A stretch of DNA of 64,000 bases from Stutzerimonas stutzeri (GTDB taxonomy: Bacteria > Pseudomonadota > Gammaproteobacteria > Pseudomonadales > Pseudomonadaceae): the NCBI GenBank assembly GCA_002387205.1, contig DGLA01000009.1, positions 88,440 through 152,439 on the forward strand, written 5' to 3'. Below, piece after piece: positions 16,199 through 25,100 of this stretch; the stretch's first letter is position 1; each line of letters starts with the position of its first letter. Under the pieces are notes generated by a model. That model was not told the DNA's origin. It ran no database searches and saw only the letters and a program-made list of their open reading frames with translations. The translations under genes and the position numbers were made by a program.

Positions 16199-19086
16199 TG
16201 GCCTGGTCGCTGTCGTGGTCACGCAAGGGCGACGCATCGCCTGCTGACGCCGTGGATGCGACCGATGATGCCTGGGCACGGCACGTGGCGGCCTTGGTGG
16301 CACAGGGTGTCGCCGAGCCGGGCAGCGCGCTCGGCCGGGGCCGGCGCAGGCCGGCCACCCAGGCCGACCACGATGCGCTCTATGGCGTCGCGCCGTCGTT
16401 CGCGGACTTGCTGCCCTGGGTCGAGTACCTGCCCGGCAGCAAGTGCATGTTGCTGGAAGATGGCCAGTCGGTGGCGGCCTTCTTCGAGCTGGCGCCGGTC
16501 GGCACCGAGGGCCGCGAGATGGCCTGGCTATGGCAGGCGCGCGATGCGCTGGAGAACGCCCTGCAGGACTCCTTCGACGAGTTGGACGACAACCCCTGGG
16601 TGGTGCAGCTCTACGCCCAGGACGAGGCCGACTGGGACAACTATCTGCGCTCCCTGGCGAACTATCTGCAGCCGCGTGCGCAGGGCAGTGCGTTCAGCGA
16701 CTTCTACCTGCGCTTCTTCGCCCATCATCTGCGGGCCATCGCCAAGCCGGGTGGCTTGTTCGAGGACACCACGGTGACGCGCCTGCCGTGGCGCGGTCAG
16801 GTCCGGCGCGTGCGCATGGTGGTCTACCGCCGCACGTCCGCGGCCCCGGCTTCGCGGCGCGGCCAGTCGCCCGAGCAGGCGCTGACGACGATCTGCGACC
16901 GCCTCGTCGGCGGGCTGGCGAATGCCGGCGTGAAAGCCCGGCGTCTCGGCGCGGCGGACATCCACGCCTGGCTGCTGCGCTGGTTCAACCCGAATCCGAC
17001 TTTGCTCGGCGCCACTGCCGAAGATCGGGAACGCTTCTACGCGCTGACCCGCTACCCGGAAGAGCGGGAGGAGGGCGAGATCGAACTCGCCAGCGGCACC
17101 GACTTCGCGCAGCGCCTGTTCTTCGGCCAGCCACGTTCGGACGTGCCCAACGGCCTGTGGTTCTTCGACGGCATGCCGCATCGGGTGATCGTGATGGATC
17201 GCCTGCGCACGCCACCCGTGACCGGCCATCTGACGGGCGAGACGCGCAAAGGCGGCGATGCCATGAACGCGCTGTTCGATCAGATGCCCGAGGACACGGT
17301 GATGTGCCTGACGCTGGTCGCCACGCCCCAGGACGTTCTGGAGGCGCACCTCAACCACCTCGCCAGGAAAGCCGTCGGCGAGACCCTGGCCTCGGAGCAG
17401 ACCCGGCAGGACGTGCAGCAGGCGCGCGGCCTGATCGGCAGCGCGCACAAGCTCTACCGCGGCGCGCTGGCGTTCTACCTGCGCGGCCGCGACCTGGCCC
17501 AGCTCGATGCGCGCGGCCTGCAGCTCGTCAACGTGATGCTCAACGCCGGTCTGCAACCGGTGCGCGAAGAGGACGAGGTGGCGCCGCTGAACAGCTATCT
17601 GCGCTGGCTGCCGTGCGTGTTCGATCCGGCGGCCGACAAGCGCCAGTGGTACACCCAGCTCATGTTCGCGCAGCACGCGGCGAACCTGGCGCCGGTCTGG
17701 GGCCGCAGTCAGGGCACGGGGCATCCGGGCATCACGTTCTTCAACCGCGGCGGCGGCCCGATCACCTTCGATCCGTTGAACCGCCTCGACCGGCAGATGA
17801 ACGCGCATCTGTTCCTGTTCGGCCCCACGGGTTCGGGCAAGAGCGCGACGCTCAACAACATCCTGAATCAGGTGACGGCGATCTATCGGCCGCGCCTGTT
17901 CATCGTCGAGGCGGGCAACAGCTTCGGCCTGTTCGGCGACTTCGCGGCACGGCTGGGCCTCACCGTGCATCGGGTGAAGCTCTCGCCGGGCGCGGGCGTC
18001 AGTCTGGCGCCGTTCGCCGACGCCTGGCGCCTGGTCGATACGCCGAGCCAGGTACAGACGCTGGACGCCGATGCGCTCGACGAAGACCAGACCGATGCCG
18101 GCATGGCCGTGGAAGGCGACGAGCAGCGCGACGTGCTCGGCGAGCTGGAAATCACTGCACGACTGATGATCACCGGCGGCGAGGACAAGGAAGAAGCGCG
18201 CATGACCCGCGCCGACCGCAGCCTGATCCGCCAGTGCATTCTCGATGCGGCACAGCATTGCGTGGCGGACGAACGCACGGTGCTCACACGCGATGTGCGC
18301 GACGCGCTGCGCGAGCGCGCCCGCGACGCCACGCTGCCGGAGATGCGGCGCGCACGGCTGCTGGAGATGGCCGACGCCATGGATATGTTCTGCCAGGGCG
18401 TGGACGGCGAGATGTTCGACCGGTCCGGCACGCCGTGGCCCGAGGCGGACATCACCATCGTGGACCTGGCCACCTTCGCGCGCGAGGGCTACAACGCCCA
18501 ACTCTCGATTGCCTACATCTCGCTCATCAACACGGTCAACAACATCGCCGAGCGCGACCAGTTCCTGGGCCGCCCGATCATCAACGTGACGGACGAAGGC
18601 CACATCATCACGAAGAACCCGCTGCTCGCGCCCTACGTGGTCAAGATCACCAAGATGTGGCGCAAGCTCGGCGCCTGGTTCTGGCTCGCCACGCAGAACC
18701 TGGACGACCTGCCGAAAGCGGCCGAGCCCATGCTCAACATGATCGAGTGGTGGATCTGCCTGTCGATGCCACCCGATGAAGTCGAGAAGATCGCGCGCTT
18801 CCGCGAACTCAACGCTTCGCAGAAGGCGCTGATGCTCTCGGCACGCAAGGAGGCCGGCAAGTTCAGCGAGGGCGTCATCCTGTCCAAGTCGATGGAAGTG
18901 CTGTTCCGCGCCGTGCCGCCCAGCCTCTACCTGGCGATGGCGATGACCGAGCCCGAGGAGAAGGCCGAACGCTTCCAGTTGATGCAGCAGCACGGCATCA
19001 GCGAGCTGGATGCCGCCTTCCGCGTGGCCGAGAAGATCGACCGTGCGCGGGGCATCGAACCGCTGGCGCTGGATACGTTGGCCTGA
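16198..19086 (+). CDS. conjugative transfer ATPase, TIGR03744 family (VirB4/TraC-like)
   Basis: A 962-residue cytoplasmic ATPase that energises the type IV secretion channel. Walker A GPTGSGKS begins at about residue 542, and a Walker B-like segment NVTDEGHIIT lies near 795. The N-terminal half is the usual long VirB4 domain, and the late WFWLATQNLDDLPKA segment is typical of VirB4/TraC. Length and position match TIGR03744. A large minus-strand frame across the same DNA is a GC-driven shadow. Confidence 0.92.
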   Translation: MAWSLSWSRKGDASPADAVDATDDAWARHVAALVAQGVAEPGSALGRGRRRPATQADHDALYGVAPSFADLLPWVEYLPGSKCMLLEDGQSVAAFFELAPVGTEGREMAWLWQARDALENALQDSFDELDDNPWVVQLYAQDEADWDNYLRSLANYLQPRAQGSAFSDFYLRFFAHHLRAIAKPGGLFEDTTVTRLPWRGQVRRVRMVVYRRTSAAPASRRGQSPEQALTTICDRLVGGLANAGVKARRLGAADIHAWLLRWFNPNPTLLGATAEDRERFYALTRYPEEREEGEIELASGTDFAQRLFFGQPRSDVPNGLWFFDGMPHRVIVMDRLRTPPVTGHLTGETRKGGDAMNALFDQMPEDTVMCLTLVATPQDVLEAHLNHLARKAVGETLASEQTRQDVQQARGLIGSAHKLYRGALAFYLRGRDLAQLDARGLQLVNVMLNAGLQPVREEDEVAPLNSYLRWLPCVFDPAADKRQWYTQLMFAQHAANLAPVWGRSQGTGHPGITFFNRGGGPITFDPLNRLDRQMNAHLFLFGPTGSGKSATLNNILNQVTAIYRPRLFIVEAGNSFGLFGDFAARLGLTVHRVKLSPGAGVSLAPFADAWRLVDTPSQVQTLDADALDEDQTDAGMAVEGDEQRDVLGELEITARLMITGGEDKEEARMTRADRSLIRQCILDAAQHCVADERTVLTRDVRDALRERARDATLPEMRRARLLEMADAMDMFCQGVDGEMFDRSGTPWPEADITIVDLATFAREGYNAQLSIAYISLINTVNNIAERDQFLGRPIINVTDEGHIITKNPLLAPYVVKITKMWRKLGAWFWLATQNLDDLPKAAEPMLNMIEWWICLSMPPDEVEKIARFRELNASQKALMLSARKEAGKFSEGVILSKSMEVLFRAVPPSLYLAMAMTEPEEKAERFQLMQQHGISELDAAFRVAEKIDRARGIEPLALDTLA

Positions 19087-19099
19087 CGGGAGCAACACG

Positions 19100-19843
19100 A
19101 TGCGCATGCCTTCATTCGCCCGCCGTCATCCCCGGATCGGTCTGCTGATCGTGGCGACGATTGCGGTGGCCTCGTGGATGCTGCTGCGCGCGCCGCATCC
19201 GGCAACCGAGTCCATGCCCCTGGCCGCCGCCGGGTCCGAAGCGCCGAAACCGGCCGGCCCGCCCTGGCTGTATGGCCGTGCCGATGCGAGCTTCACGGTG
19301 GTCGGGTACGCCGACCTGGAGTGTCCGTACTGCCGGGCCTACTTCCCCGCGCTCAAGCGCTGGATCGACGCCCATCCCGAGGTGAATTGGCAGTGGCACC
19401 ACCTGCCGCTGTCCATGCACGAGCCGGCCGCGACTGCCGGGGCGCGCCTGGCCGAGTGCGCGGGCGAGACCGGCGGGCATGCCACGTTCTGGCAAGCCGT
19501 GGCGTGGCTCTACGCGCACACCCGTGGCGACGGCCAGGGCCTGCCGGAGGGCCTGCGCTATCCCGACCTCACGCCAGCCATGCAGGGTTGTCTCGACAGC
19601 GATCGCCCCGATGCGGTCATCCGTGCCCAGGCGGCGGAAGCAGCACAGCAGGGCATCGCGGCCACGCCGGCCCTGCAACTGCGCGACCGCGAGTCCGGCA
19701 AGACCCTCCTGCTGCACGGCCCCGTCGAAGGCGATGCCTTGCTGTCGGCCATCGACCTGCTCGCTGCCGGCAGCACGACCGCAGCCGAACCCGCCCATTC
19801 CCCAGACATGCCCGCCGGCGTCGCCGGTGACATGCCCAGGTAG
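19100..19843 (+). CDS. DsbA/DsbG-like thiol-disulfide protein of the ICE
   Basis: A 247-residue thioredoxin-fold protein with an N-terminal membrane anchor or signal (IGLLIVATIAVASWMLL) and the redox motif CPYC in YADLECPYCRAYFPALK. It probably forms or isomerises disulfides in Cys-containing transfer proteins such as the downstream TIGR03755/03756 products. The start at ATG 19100 follows a GGGAG site; an upstream start would lie inside the ATPase gene. It is the last gene before the cargo region. Confidence 0.85.
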   Translation: MRMPSFARRHPRIGLLIVATIAVASWMLLRAPHPATESMPLAAAGSEAPKPAGPPWLYGRADASFTVVGYADLECPYCRAYFPALKRWIDAHPEVNWQWHHLPLSMHEPAATAGARLAECAGETGGHATFWQAVAWLYAHTRGDGQGLPEGLRYPDLTPAMQGCLDSDRPDAVIRAQAAEAAQQGIAATPALQLRDRESGKTLLLHGPVEGDALLSAIDLLAAGSTTAAEPAHSPDMPAGVAGDMPR

Positions 19844-20038
19844 CCATCGATCTTCAAGGCTGCGGCGCGGCTCGTCCGCGTTGATCGAAACCCGTTCGCA
19901 TCGCATCCCTTGACGCGAACAGCCACCGCATCCGCGGTGGTGGATGCCCGCTCGTCATCTGTTCCATCCCCATCGTCCCCAGGAGGGTTTGCCCTCCAGG
20001 GGCAGGCGCCCTCCGATCTCATCCATTGGAGGTTCGCC
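19844..20038. promoter_or_regulatory. leader region of radC with two hairpins
   Basis: No gene is visible. A hairpin CCACCGC/GCGGTGG lies at 19923-19940. A stronger one lies at 19977-20002, where CCCC-A-GGAGGG pairs with CCCTCC-A-GGGG around one mismatch. The second ends about 36 bases before the radC start and could act as an RNA regulatory or stabilising element. Confidence 0.35.
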
Positions 20039-20533
20039 ATGTCTCTTGTCATCGCCGACTCCCGCCCGGAGTCGCTCACCCTGATCGCCGCCCAGCACGA
20101 AGACTGGATCATCCGGCAGGCCATCACCCTGCTGGAGAACCGCGTGTTCAAGGCCGGTCCGGCGCTGGGCAGTCCCGCCGCCGTGCGCGACTACCTGCGC
20201 CTGAAACTGGTCGCGGAGCCGAACGAAATCTTCGCCGTCGTGTTTCTCGACAACCAGCACCAGGTACTCGCCTTCGAGCCGCTGTTCAAGGGCACGGTCG
20301 ACCAGACTTCGGTGTATCCGAGGGTGGTGGTCCAGCGTGCGCTGGCGCTCAACGCTTCGGCGCTGATCCTGGCGCATCAGCATCCCTCGGGGAACACCGA
20401 GCCCTCGGCCGCTGATCGTGCGATCACCGAGCGGCTGAAGAGCGCCCTGGCCACCGTTGATGTCCGGGTGCTGGATCACTTCATCGTCGGCAAGGGCAGC
20501 CCGTACTCGTTCGCCGAAGCCGGCTTGTTGTAG
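20039..20533 (+). CDS. radC: RadC family JAMM-domain protein (DUF2466)
   Basis: A 164-residue RadC-type protein lacking the N-terminal helix-hairpin-helix of long RadC. The metal-binding JAMM motif is present: H-Q-H-P, then S and D in PSGNTEPSAADRAI. Such short RadC proteins are common in ICEs, phage islands and defence islands, and their function is uncertain despite the historical DNA-repair name. ATG 20039 is chosen because MSLVIADSRPESL begins the conserved domain and GGAGG precedes it. It marks the left edge of the cargo before the E2-E1-JAB operon. Confidence 0.88.
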   Translation: MSLVIADSRPESLTLIAAQHEDWIIRQAITLLENRVFKAGPALGSPAAVRDYLRLKLVAEPNEIFAVVFLDNQHQVLAFEPLFKGTVDQTSVYPRVVVQRALALNASALILAHQHPSGNTEPSAADRAITERLKSALATVDVRVLDHFIVGKGSPYSFAEAGLL

Positions 20534-20542
20534 TCCGCACCG

Positions 20543-20566
20543 CAGGCGTCCCTTCCGGGGCGCCTG
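20543..20566 (+). terminator. hairpin after radC
   Basis: CAGGCGTCCC (20543-20552) pairs with GGGGCGCCTG (20557-20566) around a TTCC loop, with one G-T pair. It starts 10 bases after the radC stop. No strong T-run follows, so it may be a weak terminator or a 3'-end stabiliser. Confidence 0.5.
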
Positions 20567-20691
20567 TGGAATTTCTAGCCGGCATGGACGCGGAGCCGTG
20601 GCGTCCCAATGACGGACCACTGGGGTCACCCAGCTACTCAGGCGGTATTGCCTGCACGACGCACCTTTTGCGACGCACCTCGCTTGACAGT

Positions 20692-20736
20692 CTACATATA
20701 GTGTGTTGATCGTCGGTAGATTCGTATATATAGTGT
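20692..20736. repeat. direct repeat with a TATAGTGT core in the cargo promoter
   Basis: CTACATATAGTGT (20692-20704) and CGTATATATAGTGT (20723-20736) are near-identical direct repeats 31 bases apart, three turns of DNA. The second copy contains the predicted -10 hexamer, so the first may be a regulator site or a duplicated promoter element. Confidence 0.5.
20706..20734 (+). promoter_or_regulatory. predicted sigma-70 promoter of the MBL/E2-E1-JAB operon
   Basis: TTGATC (20706-20711) and TATAGT (20729-20734) are separated by 17 bases and would start transcription near 20741, inside the CIRCE element. This is the usual geometry for HrcA repression. A second -35-like TTGACA is at 20684-20689, without a well-spaced -10. 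Confidence 0.6.
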
Positions 20737-20762
20737 TAGCACTCTCGGTGGTAGAGTGCTAA
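20736..20762. promoter_or_regulatory. CIRCE element (HrcA operator)
   Basis: TTAGCACTC (20736-20744), nine bases, then GAGTGCTAA (20754-20762) match the CIRCE consensus exactly, and the dyad even extends one base inward. CIRCE is the operator of the heat-shock repressor HrcA and is normally found before groES-groEL and hrcA-grpE-dnaK. Here it lies 40 bases before the MBL start and overlaps the predicted transcription start. No chaperone gene follows. Confidence 0.88.
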
Positions 20763-20801
20763 ATAGCAAAGCTGCCACTTATCCTGAACAAGGAGTACTC
20801 C

Positions 20802-21962
20802 GTGGCAGACGTGCATAAGGTTGTCTTTTACCCGGTCGGAAACGGGGACACCACCCAGATTGTCCTGTCTGGCGGCCGCCGCGTTCTCTTCGACTTTTGC
20901 CACCGCGATAGAGCCGAAGATACCGACACCCCGGAAATCGACCTGAAGTCCCGTCTCAAGGACGAACTGAAGGCAGTCGATCGCGACTACTTCGACGTGG
21001 TGGCTTTCACTCATGCGGACCTGGATCACATCCAAGGCAGCACCGACTTCTTCGAGCTTCAGCATGCCAAGAAGTACCAAGGCGAAGGCCGGATCAAGAT
21101 TCGGGAGCTTTGGGTTCCAGCCGCCATGCTGCTGGAGGAGGCCGACAAGGACCATCAGCAGGAAGAGTTTGTACTGCTCCGGCAAGAGGCGCGACACCGC
21201 CTACTGGAAGGCAAGGACATCCTTGTGTTCTCGAAGCCGAAGGCGCTCGCCGATTGGCTCGAACCTCGACTGAAAGAACGGGGAGAAGCGGCTTCGGCGC
21301 GCGATCATCTCTTCATAGACGCCGGCACAATTGTCCCCGGATTCTCGCTGGCCAGCGATGGGGTTGAGTTCTTCTGCCACTCGCCTTTCATCAAGCATTG
21401 TGACGAAGGAGACATCATCCGCAACCGCGCCTCGCTGGTGTTCAACGTACGTTTCCTGGCAGATGGCGCGTATTACGACTACCTAGAAGTGGGCGATGCC
21501 ACCTGGGAGGAAATGGAAGACATCGTCCGCACGACGAGGTACCACAAGAACGATGATCGCCTCGCCTGGGATCTGTACAACATCCCGCACCATTGCAGCT
21601 ATCTGGCACTCAACGAGGAAGGCCAGAAAGGTGACAAAGAGACTGAGCCGAAGCCGCTGGTCAAGGAACCGTTGCTCCAAGGGAAGCGCGACGCCTACAT
21701 CGTCAGTTGCAGCAAGCCCATTCCAGACATCAAGGAGTCCTACGAGCAAGTGCAACCACCGCACATCCAAGCCCGCAACACCTACGAGCGCTACTTGAAG
21801 GAAGTCGGCGGACGCAAGTTTCTGGTGACGATGGAGGAGCCGAACGCCAACAAGCCAGAACCGATCGTTTTCGAGATTGCCAGCGGCGGCGTTACCTGGA
21901 AGCGTTCAGCGTCCATCGGCGCGCCGGCCATCATCACCTCAACTCCGCCGCGCGCAGGCTGA
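20802..21962 (+). CDS. ComEC-like metallo-beta-lactamase-fold protein (first gene of the E2-E1-JAB operon)
   Basis: A 386-residue MBL-fold protein. Visible motifs are GNGDTTQI near residue 13, the metal motif H71-A-D73-L-D75-H76 (HxDxDH, as in ComEC-type enzymes), a GD in LEVGDATWEE and an IPHHCSY His pair near 263. It therefore looks catalytically competent as a hydrolase or nuclease. The start is GTG 20802 with AAGGAG at 20790-20795. The flexible C-terminus ends in PPRAG, with a terminal Gly. It lies under a CIRCE-overlapped promoter and is followed after 8 bases by the E2-E1-JAB gene. The substrate is unknown. Confidence 0.85.
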   Translation: MADVHKVVFYPVGNGDTTQIVLSGGRRVLFDFCHRDRAEDTDTPEIDLKSRLKDELKAVDRDYFDVVAFTHADLDHIQGSTDFFELQHAKKYQGEGRIKIRELWVPAAMLLEEADKDHQQEEFVLLRQEARHRLLEGKDILVFSKPKALADWLEPRLKERGEAASARDHLFIDAGTIVPGFSLASDGVEFFCHSPFIKHCDEGDIIRNRASLVFNVRFLADGAYYDYLEVGDATWEEMEDIVRTTRYHKNDDRLAWDLYNIPHHCSYLALNEEGQKGDKETEPKPLVKEPLLQGKRDAYIVSCSKPIPDIKESYEQVQPPHIQARNTYERYLKEVGGRKFLVTMEEPNANKPEPIVFEIASGGVTWKRSASIGAPAIITSTPPRAG

Positions 21963-21970
21963 CGAGCTGG

Positions 21971-24220
21971 ATGATGCCGGATGCGTACCACGAGCTCGCG
22001 AACGTCGTAGAGGTCAAGGACGCCAGCGAACTAACGATCCCCCGTGCGAAAGCGCTGTTTGGCGCGGTCCAGCGTCAGCGCGACTATTCGCTTGTCCAGA
22101 TTCTCCGCCATCCCGTTGACGGCGATCCGACGCTCGAATGTCTTGTCGTGGAGGTCGAGTGTGACGACGTACCGCCGAAGAATCCGGTCGGCATCCGGTA
22201 CCGTGAGCGCTTGGCGCTGTGTGTCCCCAATGACCCCAAGAGGCTGATCGAGGTGTTGGCGCTGCGTCAGGACTTCCCGATCCTGATGCATCAGAACCAA
22301 GGCGTACCCGGCACCCCTGCGAGCCTATGCCTGTATTTCGAGCCAGCCGGAGCGGTAATGCGCACCTGGACGCCCGAAGCATTCCTTCGTCGCATCCAGT
22401 GGTGGCTGGAGAAGAGCGCCCGAGGCGAGCTACACGCGGCGGACCAGCCGGTTGAGCATCTCTTCTTTGCCAGCAAGTACGAACTCGTTCTGCCGTGGAA
22501 TCTGACCGAACTCCGCAAAGATCCCGCTCTGCGTTTCGCCATCGTTCTCCGGCATGAACGCCCTGACGGCGGTTTCACTTGCTTTCTGGAACCCATTGCG
22601 AAGACCGCCCCGCGTGTCAAGACGACCAAGCACATTGAACTGGCGCTGCCCCCCATCGTGCACGGCCTCGTCGAGCGTGATCCTGTGACGCTGGGGCAAC
22701 TGGCGGATGTACTGGCACGACGCGAGGTAGACCTGATTGGTCCTCTACGGGAAGCGCTACAGGCTGACATCAATGAAGCAGGCACGACCGCCTCGGCTGA
22801 CGACAAGGGCACGATCATCCTCTTGCATATCCCCATTCGCCGAAGCGTCGAAGCCGAGCCCGATGGCGTCGCGCATCGGGCATTCCTTGTACCGATTGGC
22901 GGCCTCGAACTCGGCATCGCCTGCGGTGCATTGTTTGTCCATGAAAAACGGTACTACAAGGACCTGCTGAACCAGCAACCAGCAACGGCATGGCGCGAGC
23001 AGCCCATCCTGCCCATGGCTGTCCTGACTCAAAACGACCGAACGGCGGCGATGCGTCAATCCGGCGTCACGGAAGAAGGGCCAGCGGGCGTATTGGTCGG
23101 CGCAGGCTCGCTCGGCAGCGCTCTGCTGAATCTATGGGGCCGCAGCGGCTGGGGACGTTGGACGGTTATCGACAAGGATCACATCAAGCCGCACAACCTC
23201 TCTCGGCACGGTGCCTACGCGCAACACATTGGCGAGACCAAGGCCACGGTAGTCGCAGGATTACATTCCGCCGCAATGGAAGGAGCGACCGAGATCGTCC
23301 CACTAGCGGCTGATGCCTGCGACTTTGCACAGGTGGATTTCGCACAGGCGCTCGCCGGCGCCGCACTGGCCATCGACGCCTCGACCACACTTGAATACCC
23401 ACGAGCGGCCAGCGCGGTCGATACCCTTCCGCGACATTTCTCCGTCTTCGTCACGCCGAACGGCAACGCTGCAGTGCTGCTTGCCGAGGATGCGAAGCGG
23501 ATGCAGCGGCTTCGCACACTGGAGGCGCAGTACTATCGCGCACTGATCCAGCAGGACTGGGGGAGAGTCCACCTCGACGGCCACGCGAGCACCTTCTGGA
23601 GCGGGGCGAGTTGCCGCGACATCTCACTCGTGATGCCTTACTCGCGCATCTTGGGCCAGGCAAGCACGCTGGCGGAGCAGATCCAGGCCGCTGTGGCGCG
23701 CGAGGATGCCCTGATTCGGATCTGGCAACGCGATCCTGCGCGTGGCGGCGTCGAGGTGCATGATGTGCCAGCAGTGCCCGAGCGGCGTATCGCGCTGGGT
23801 GAGCTTGACCTCTACATCGACGACGGTGTCGAACAACAGTTGCGGGTTTTGCGCCAGCAAAGCTTTCCCAACGAAACCGGTGGCGTGCTGCTCGGGTACT
23901 ACGATTTCAACATCAAGGCTGTTGTCATCGTCGCCGGTTTGCCAGCGCCCTCCGACAGCAAGGCCAGCCCCGACTCCTTCGAGCGTGGCGTCGCCGGACT
24001 TGCTGAAGCGGTCAAGGACGCCGCCAAGCGCACCGCGGGCATGGTCGGCTACGTCGGCGAATGGCATAGCCATCCGCCTGGCCACTCCGCATCTCCGAGC
24101 CGGCACGATCTCGTGCAACTCGTCCATCTGGCACTCGGCATGGCCGATGACGGCCTGCCGGCTGTTCAGCTCATCGTCGGAGAGCAAGACCTGCAAATCC
24201 TGCAAGGTGCGGTGCAGTGA
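21971..24220 (+). CDS. single-chain E2-E1-JAB ubiquitin-system-like protein
   Basis: A 749-residue fusion. Residues ~1-160 form a prokaryotic E2-like domain with candidate catalytic Cys120 (GVPGTPASLC) followed by a WTPEAFLRRIQWWLE helix. Residues ~165-360 are a linker domain. Residues ~370-570 form a ThiF/E1 adenylation domain with G377-x-G379-xx-G382, the acidic strand VIDKDHIKPHNLSRH and candidate E1 Cys548. Residues ~610-749 are a JAB/JAMM protease with E635, H699-x-H701-P and S710-xx-D713, all metal ligands present. By analogy with Cap2/Cap3 of type II CBASS, it could attach a C-terminal Gly of a partner to targets and remove it again. No ubiquitin-like protein or CD-NTase is nearby. The exact start (21971 or 21974) is open. 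Confidence 0.88.
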   Translation: MMPDAYHELANVVEVKDASELTIPRAKALFGAVQRQRDYSLVQILRHPVDGDPTLECLVVEVECDDVPPKNPVGIRYRERLALCVPNDPKRLIEVLALRQDFPILMHQNQGVPGTPASLCLYFEPAGAVMRTWTPEAFLRRIQWWLEKSARGELHAADQPVEHLFFASKYELVLPWNLTELRKDPALRFAIVLRHERPDGGFTCFLEPIAKTAPRVKTTKHIELALPPIVHGLVERDPVTLGQLADVLARREVDLIGPLREALQADINEAGTTASADDKGTIILLHIPIRRSVEAEPDGVAHRAFLVPIGGLELGIACGALFVHEKRYYKDLLNQQPATAWREQPILPMAVLTQNDRTAAMRQSGVTEEGPAGVLVGAGSLGSALLNLWGRSGWGRWTVIDKDHIKPHNLSRHGAYAQHIGETKATVVAGLHSAAMEGATEIVPLAADACDFAQVDFAQALAGAALAIDASTTLEYPRAASAVDTLPRHFSVFVTPNGNAAVLLAEDAKRMQRLRTLEAQYYRALIQQDWGRVHLDGHASTFWSGASCRDISLVMPYSRILGQASTLAEQIQAAVAREDALIRIWQRDPARGGVEVHDVPAVPERRIALGELDLYIDDGVEQQLRVLRQQSFPNETGGVLLGYYDFNIKAVVIVAGLPAPSDSKASPDSFERGVAGLAEAVKDAAKRTAGMVGYVGEWHSHPPGHSASPSRHDLVQLVHLALGMADDGLPAVQLIVGEQDLQILQGAVQ

Positions 24221-24221
24221 T

Positions 24222-25100
24222 ATGCCAGGCGAGATGATCTTGAAGATATGGGACGTTGAACATGGCGCCTGCGCCATGCTCACACATCGCTCTGCCTACG
24301 GCGTGGAAGGGCGCCTGGCGATGATCGACTCGGGTGACAACAGCACCACAGGCTGGAAGCCGAGCACCTACATCAAGCACTACCTGAAGCGCAACGTTCT
24401 GGACTACCTGTTCGTGACGAATGCGGACCTCGACCACATCAGCGATCTGAACAACCTGTGGAAAGAAGGAATCACGGTATCCACGTTCTTCCGCAATCGC
24501 AGCGTGTCACCCGAAGTCATGAGGATCATCAAGGAGGCCAGCGGCGAACTGACCGAGGACATCGAACGATACTTGGACATTCATGCCGGCTACGTCAACC
24601 CCGTGGACGTCCCCTTCGATGAGAGTATGGGAGGCATCTCGGTGCGGACGTTTTGGAACTCGACGCCACCCTTTTACGACACGAACAACCTGAGCATGGT
24701 GGCATTCTTCAAGTACGGGCCATTCAAGATTCTGTTTCCCGGTGACCTCGAAGAAGACGGATGGCTGGCGCTGCTCGAACAGCCGGCATTTCGAGCGGAG
24801 CTCATCGACACGACCGTGCTCGTGGCATCCCACCACGGCCGAGAGAACGGCTACTGCCGGGCGCTATTCGGCTACTGTCACCCGCGAGCGATCGTGATGT
24901 CCGACAAAGCAATCGTCCATGATACGCAGGGGATGACTCAGACCTATCGCCAGCGCGTCATAGATCACTGGCCGAACGGAGTTCTTGTCGCCACGACTGG
25001 AAAACAGCGTCGTGTGCTCACGACGCGACGCGATGGCTGGATTCAATTCAACGTCAATGATCGTGGCGATTTCACCATCTATACGGAGTGCTATGGATGA
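24222..25100 (+). CDS. second MBL-fold protein with an altered metal motif
   Basis: A 292-residue MBL-fold protein related in outline to the first. Motif I is DVEHGAC near residue 11. The metal motif reads N67-A-D69-L-D71-H72, with Asn in place of the first His. Later come a GD in LFPGDLEEDG and a SHHGREN motif typical of ComEC-type proteins. It may be a reduced or specialised enzyme, or a regulatory pseudoenzyme pairing with the first MBL. The start is one base after the upstream stop; ATG 24234 is an alternative. It ends in ECYG, a terminal Gly, overlapping the next ATG as ATGA. Confidence 0.82.
   Translation: MPGEMILKIWDVEHGACAMLTHRSAYGVEGRLAMIDSGDNSTTGWKPSTYIKHYLKRNVLDYLFVTNADLDHISDLNNLWKEGITVSTFFRNRSVSPEVMRIIKEASGELTEDIERYLDIHAGYVNPVDVPFDESMGGISVRTFWNSTPPFYDTNNLSMVAFFKYGPFKILFPGDLEEDGWLALLEQPAFRAELIDTTVLVASHHGRENGYCRALFGYCHPRAIVMSDKAIVHDTQGMTQTYRQRVIDHWPNGVLVATTGKQRRVLTTRRDGWIQFNVNDRGDFTIYTECYG

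Noticed and set aside
16528..19107. 859-codon open frame on the minus strand across the VirB4-like gene, and similar long antisense frames at 8414-10087 and 39838-41448
   Set aside because: GC-rich coding DNA often leaves the opposite strand open. The sense genes have clear family motifs; the antisense products have none.
20534..20801. Possible hidden ubiquitin-like gene upstream of the E2-E1-JAB operon
   Set aside because: No reading frame of useful length; the region is a hairpin, promoter and CIRCE element.
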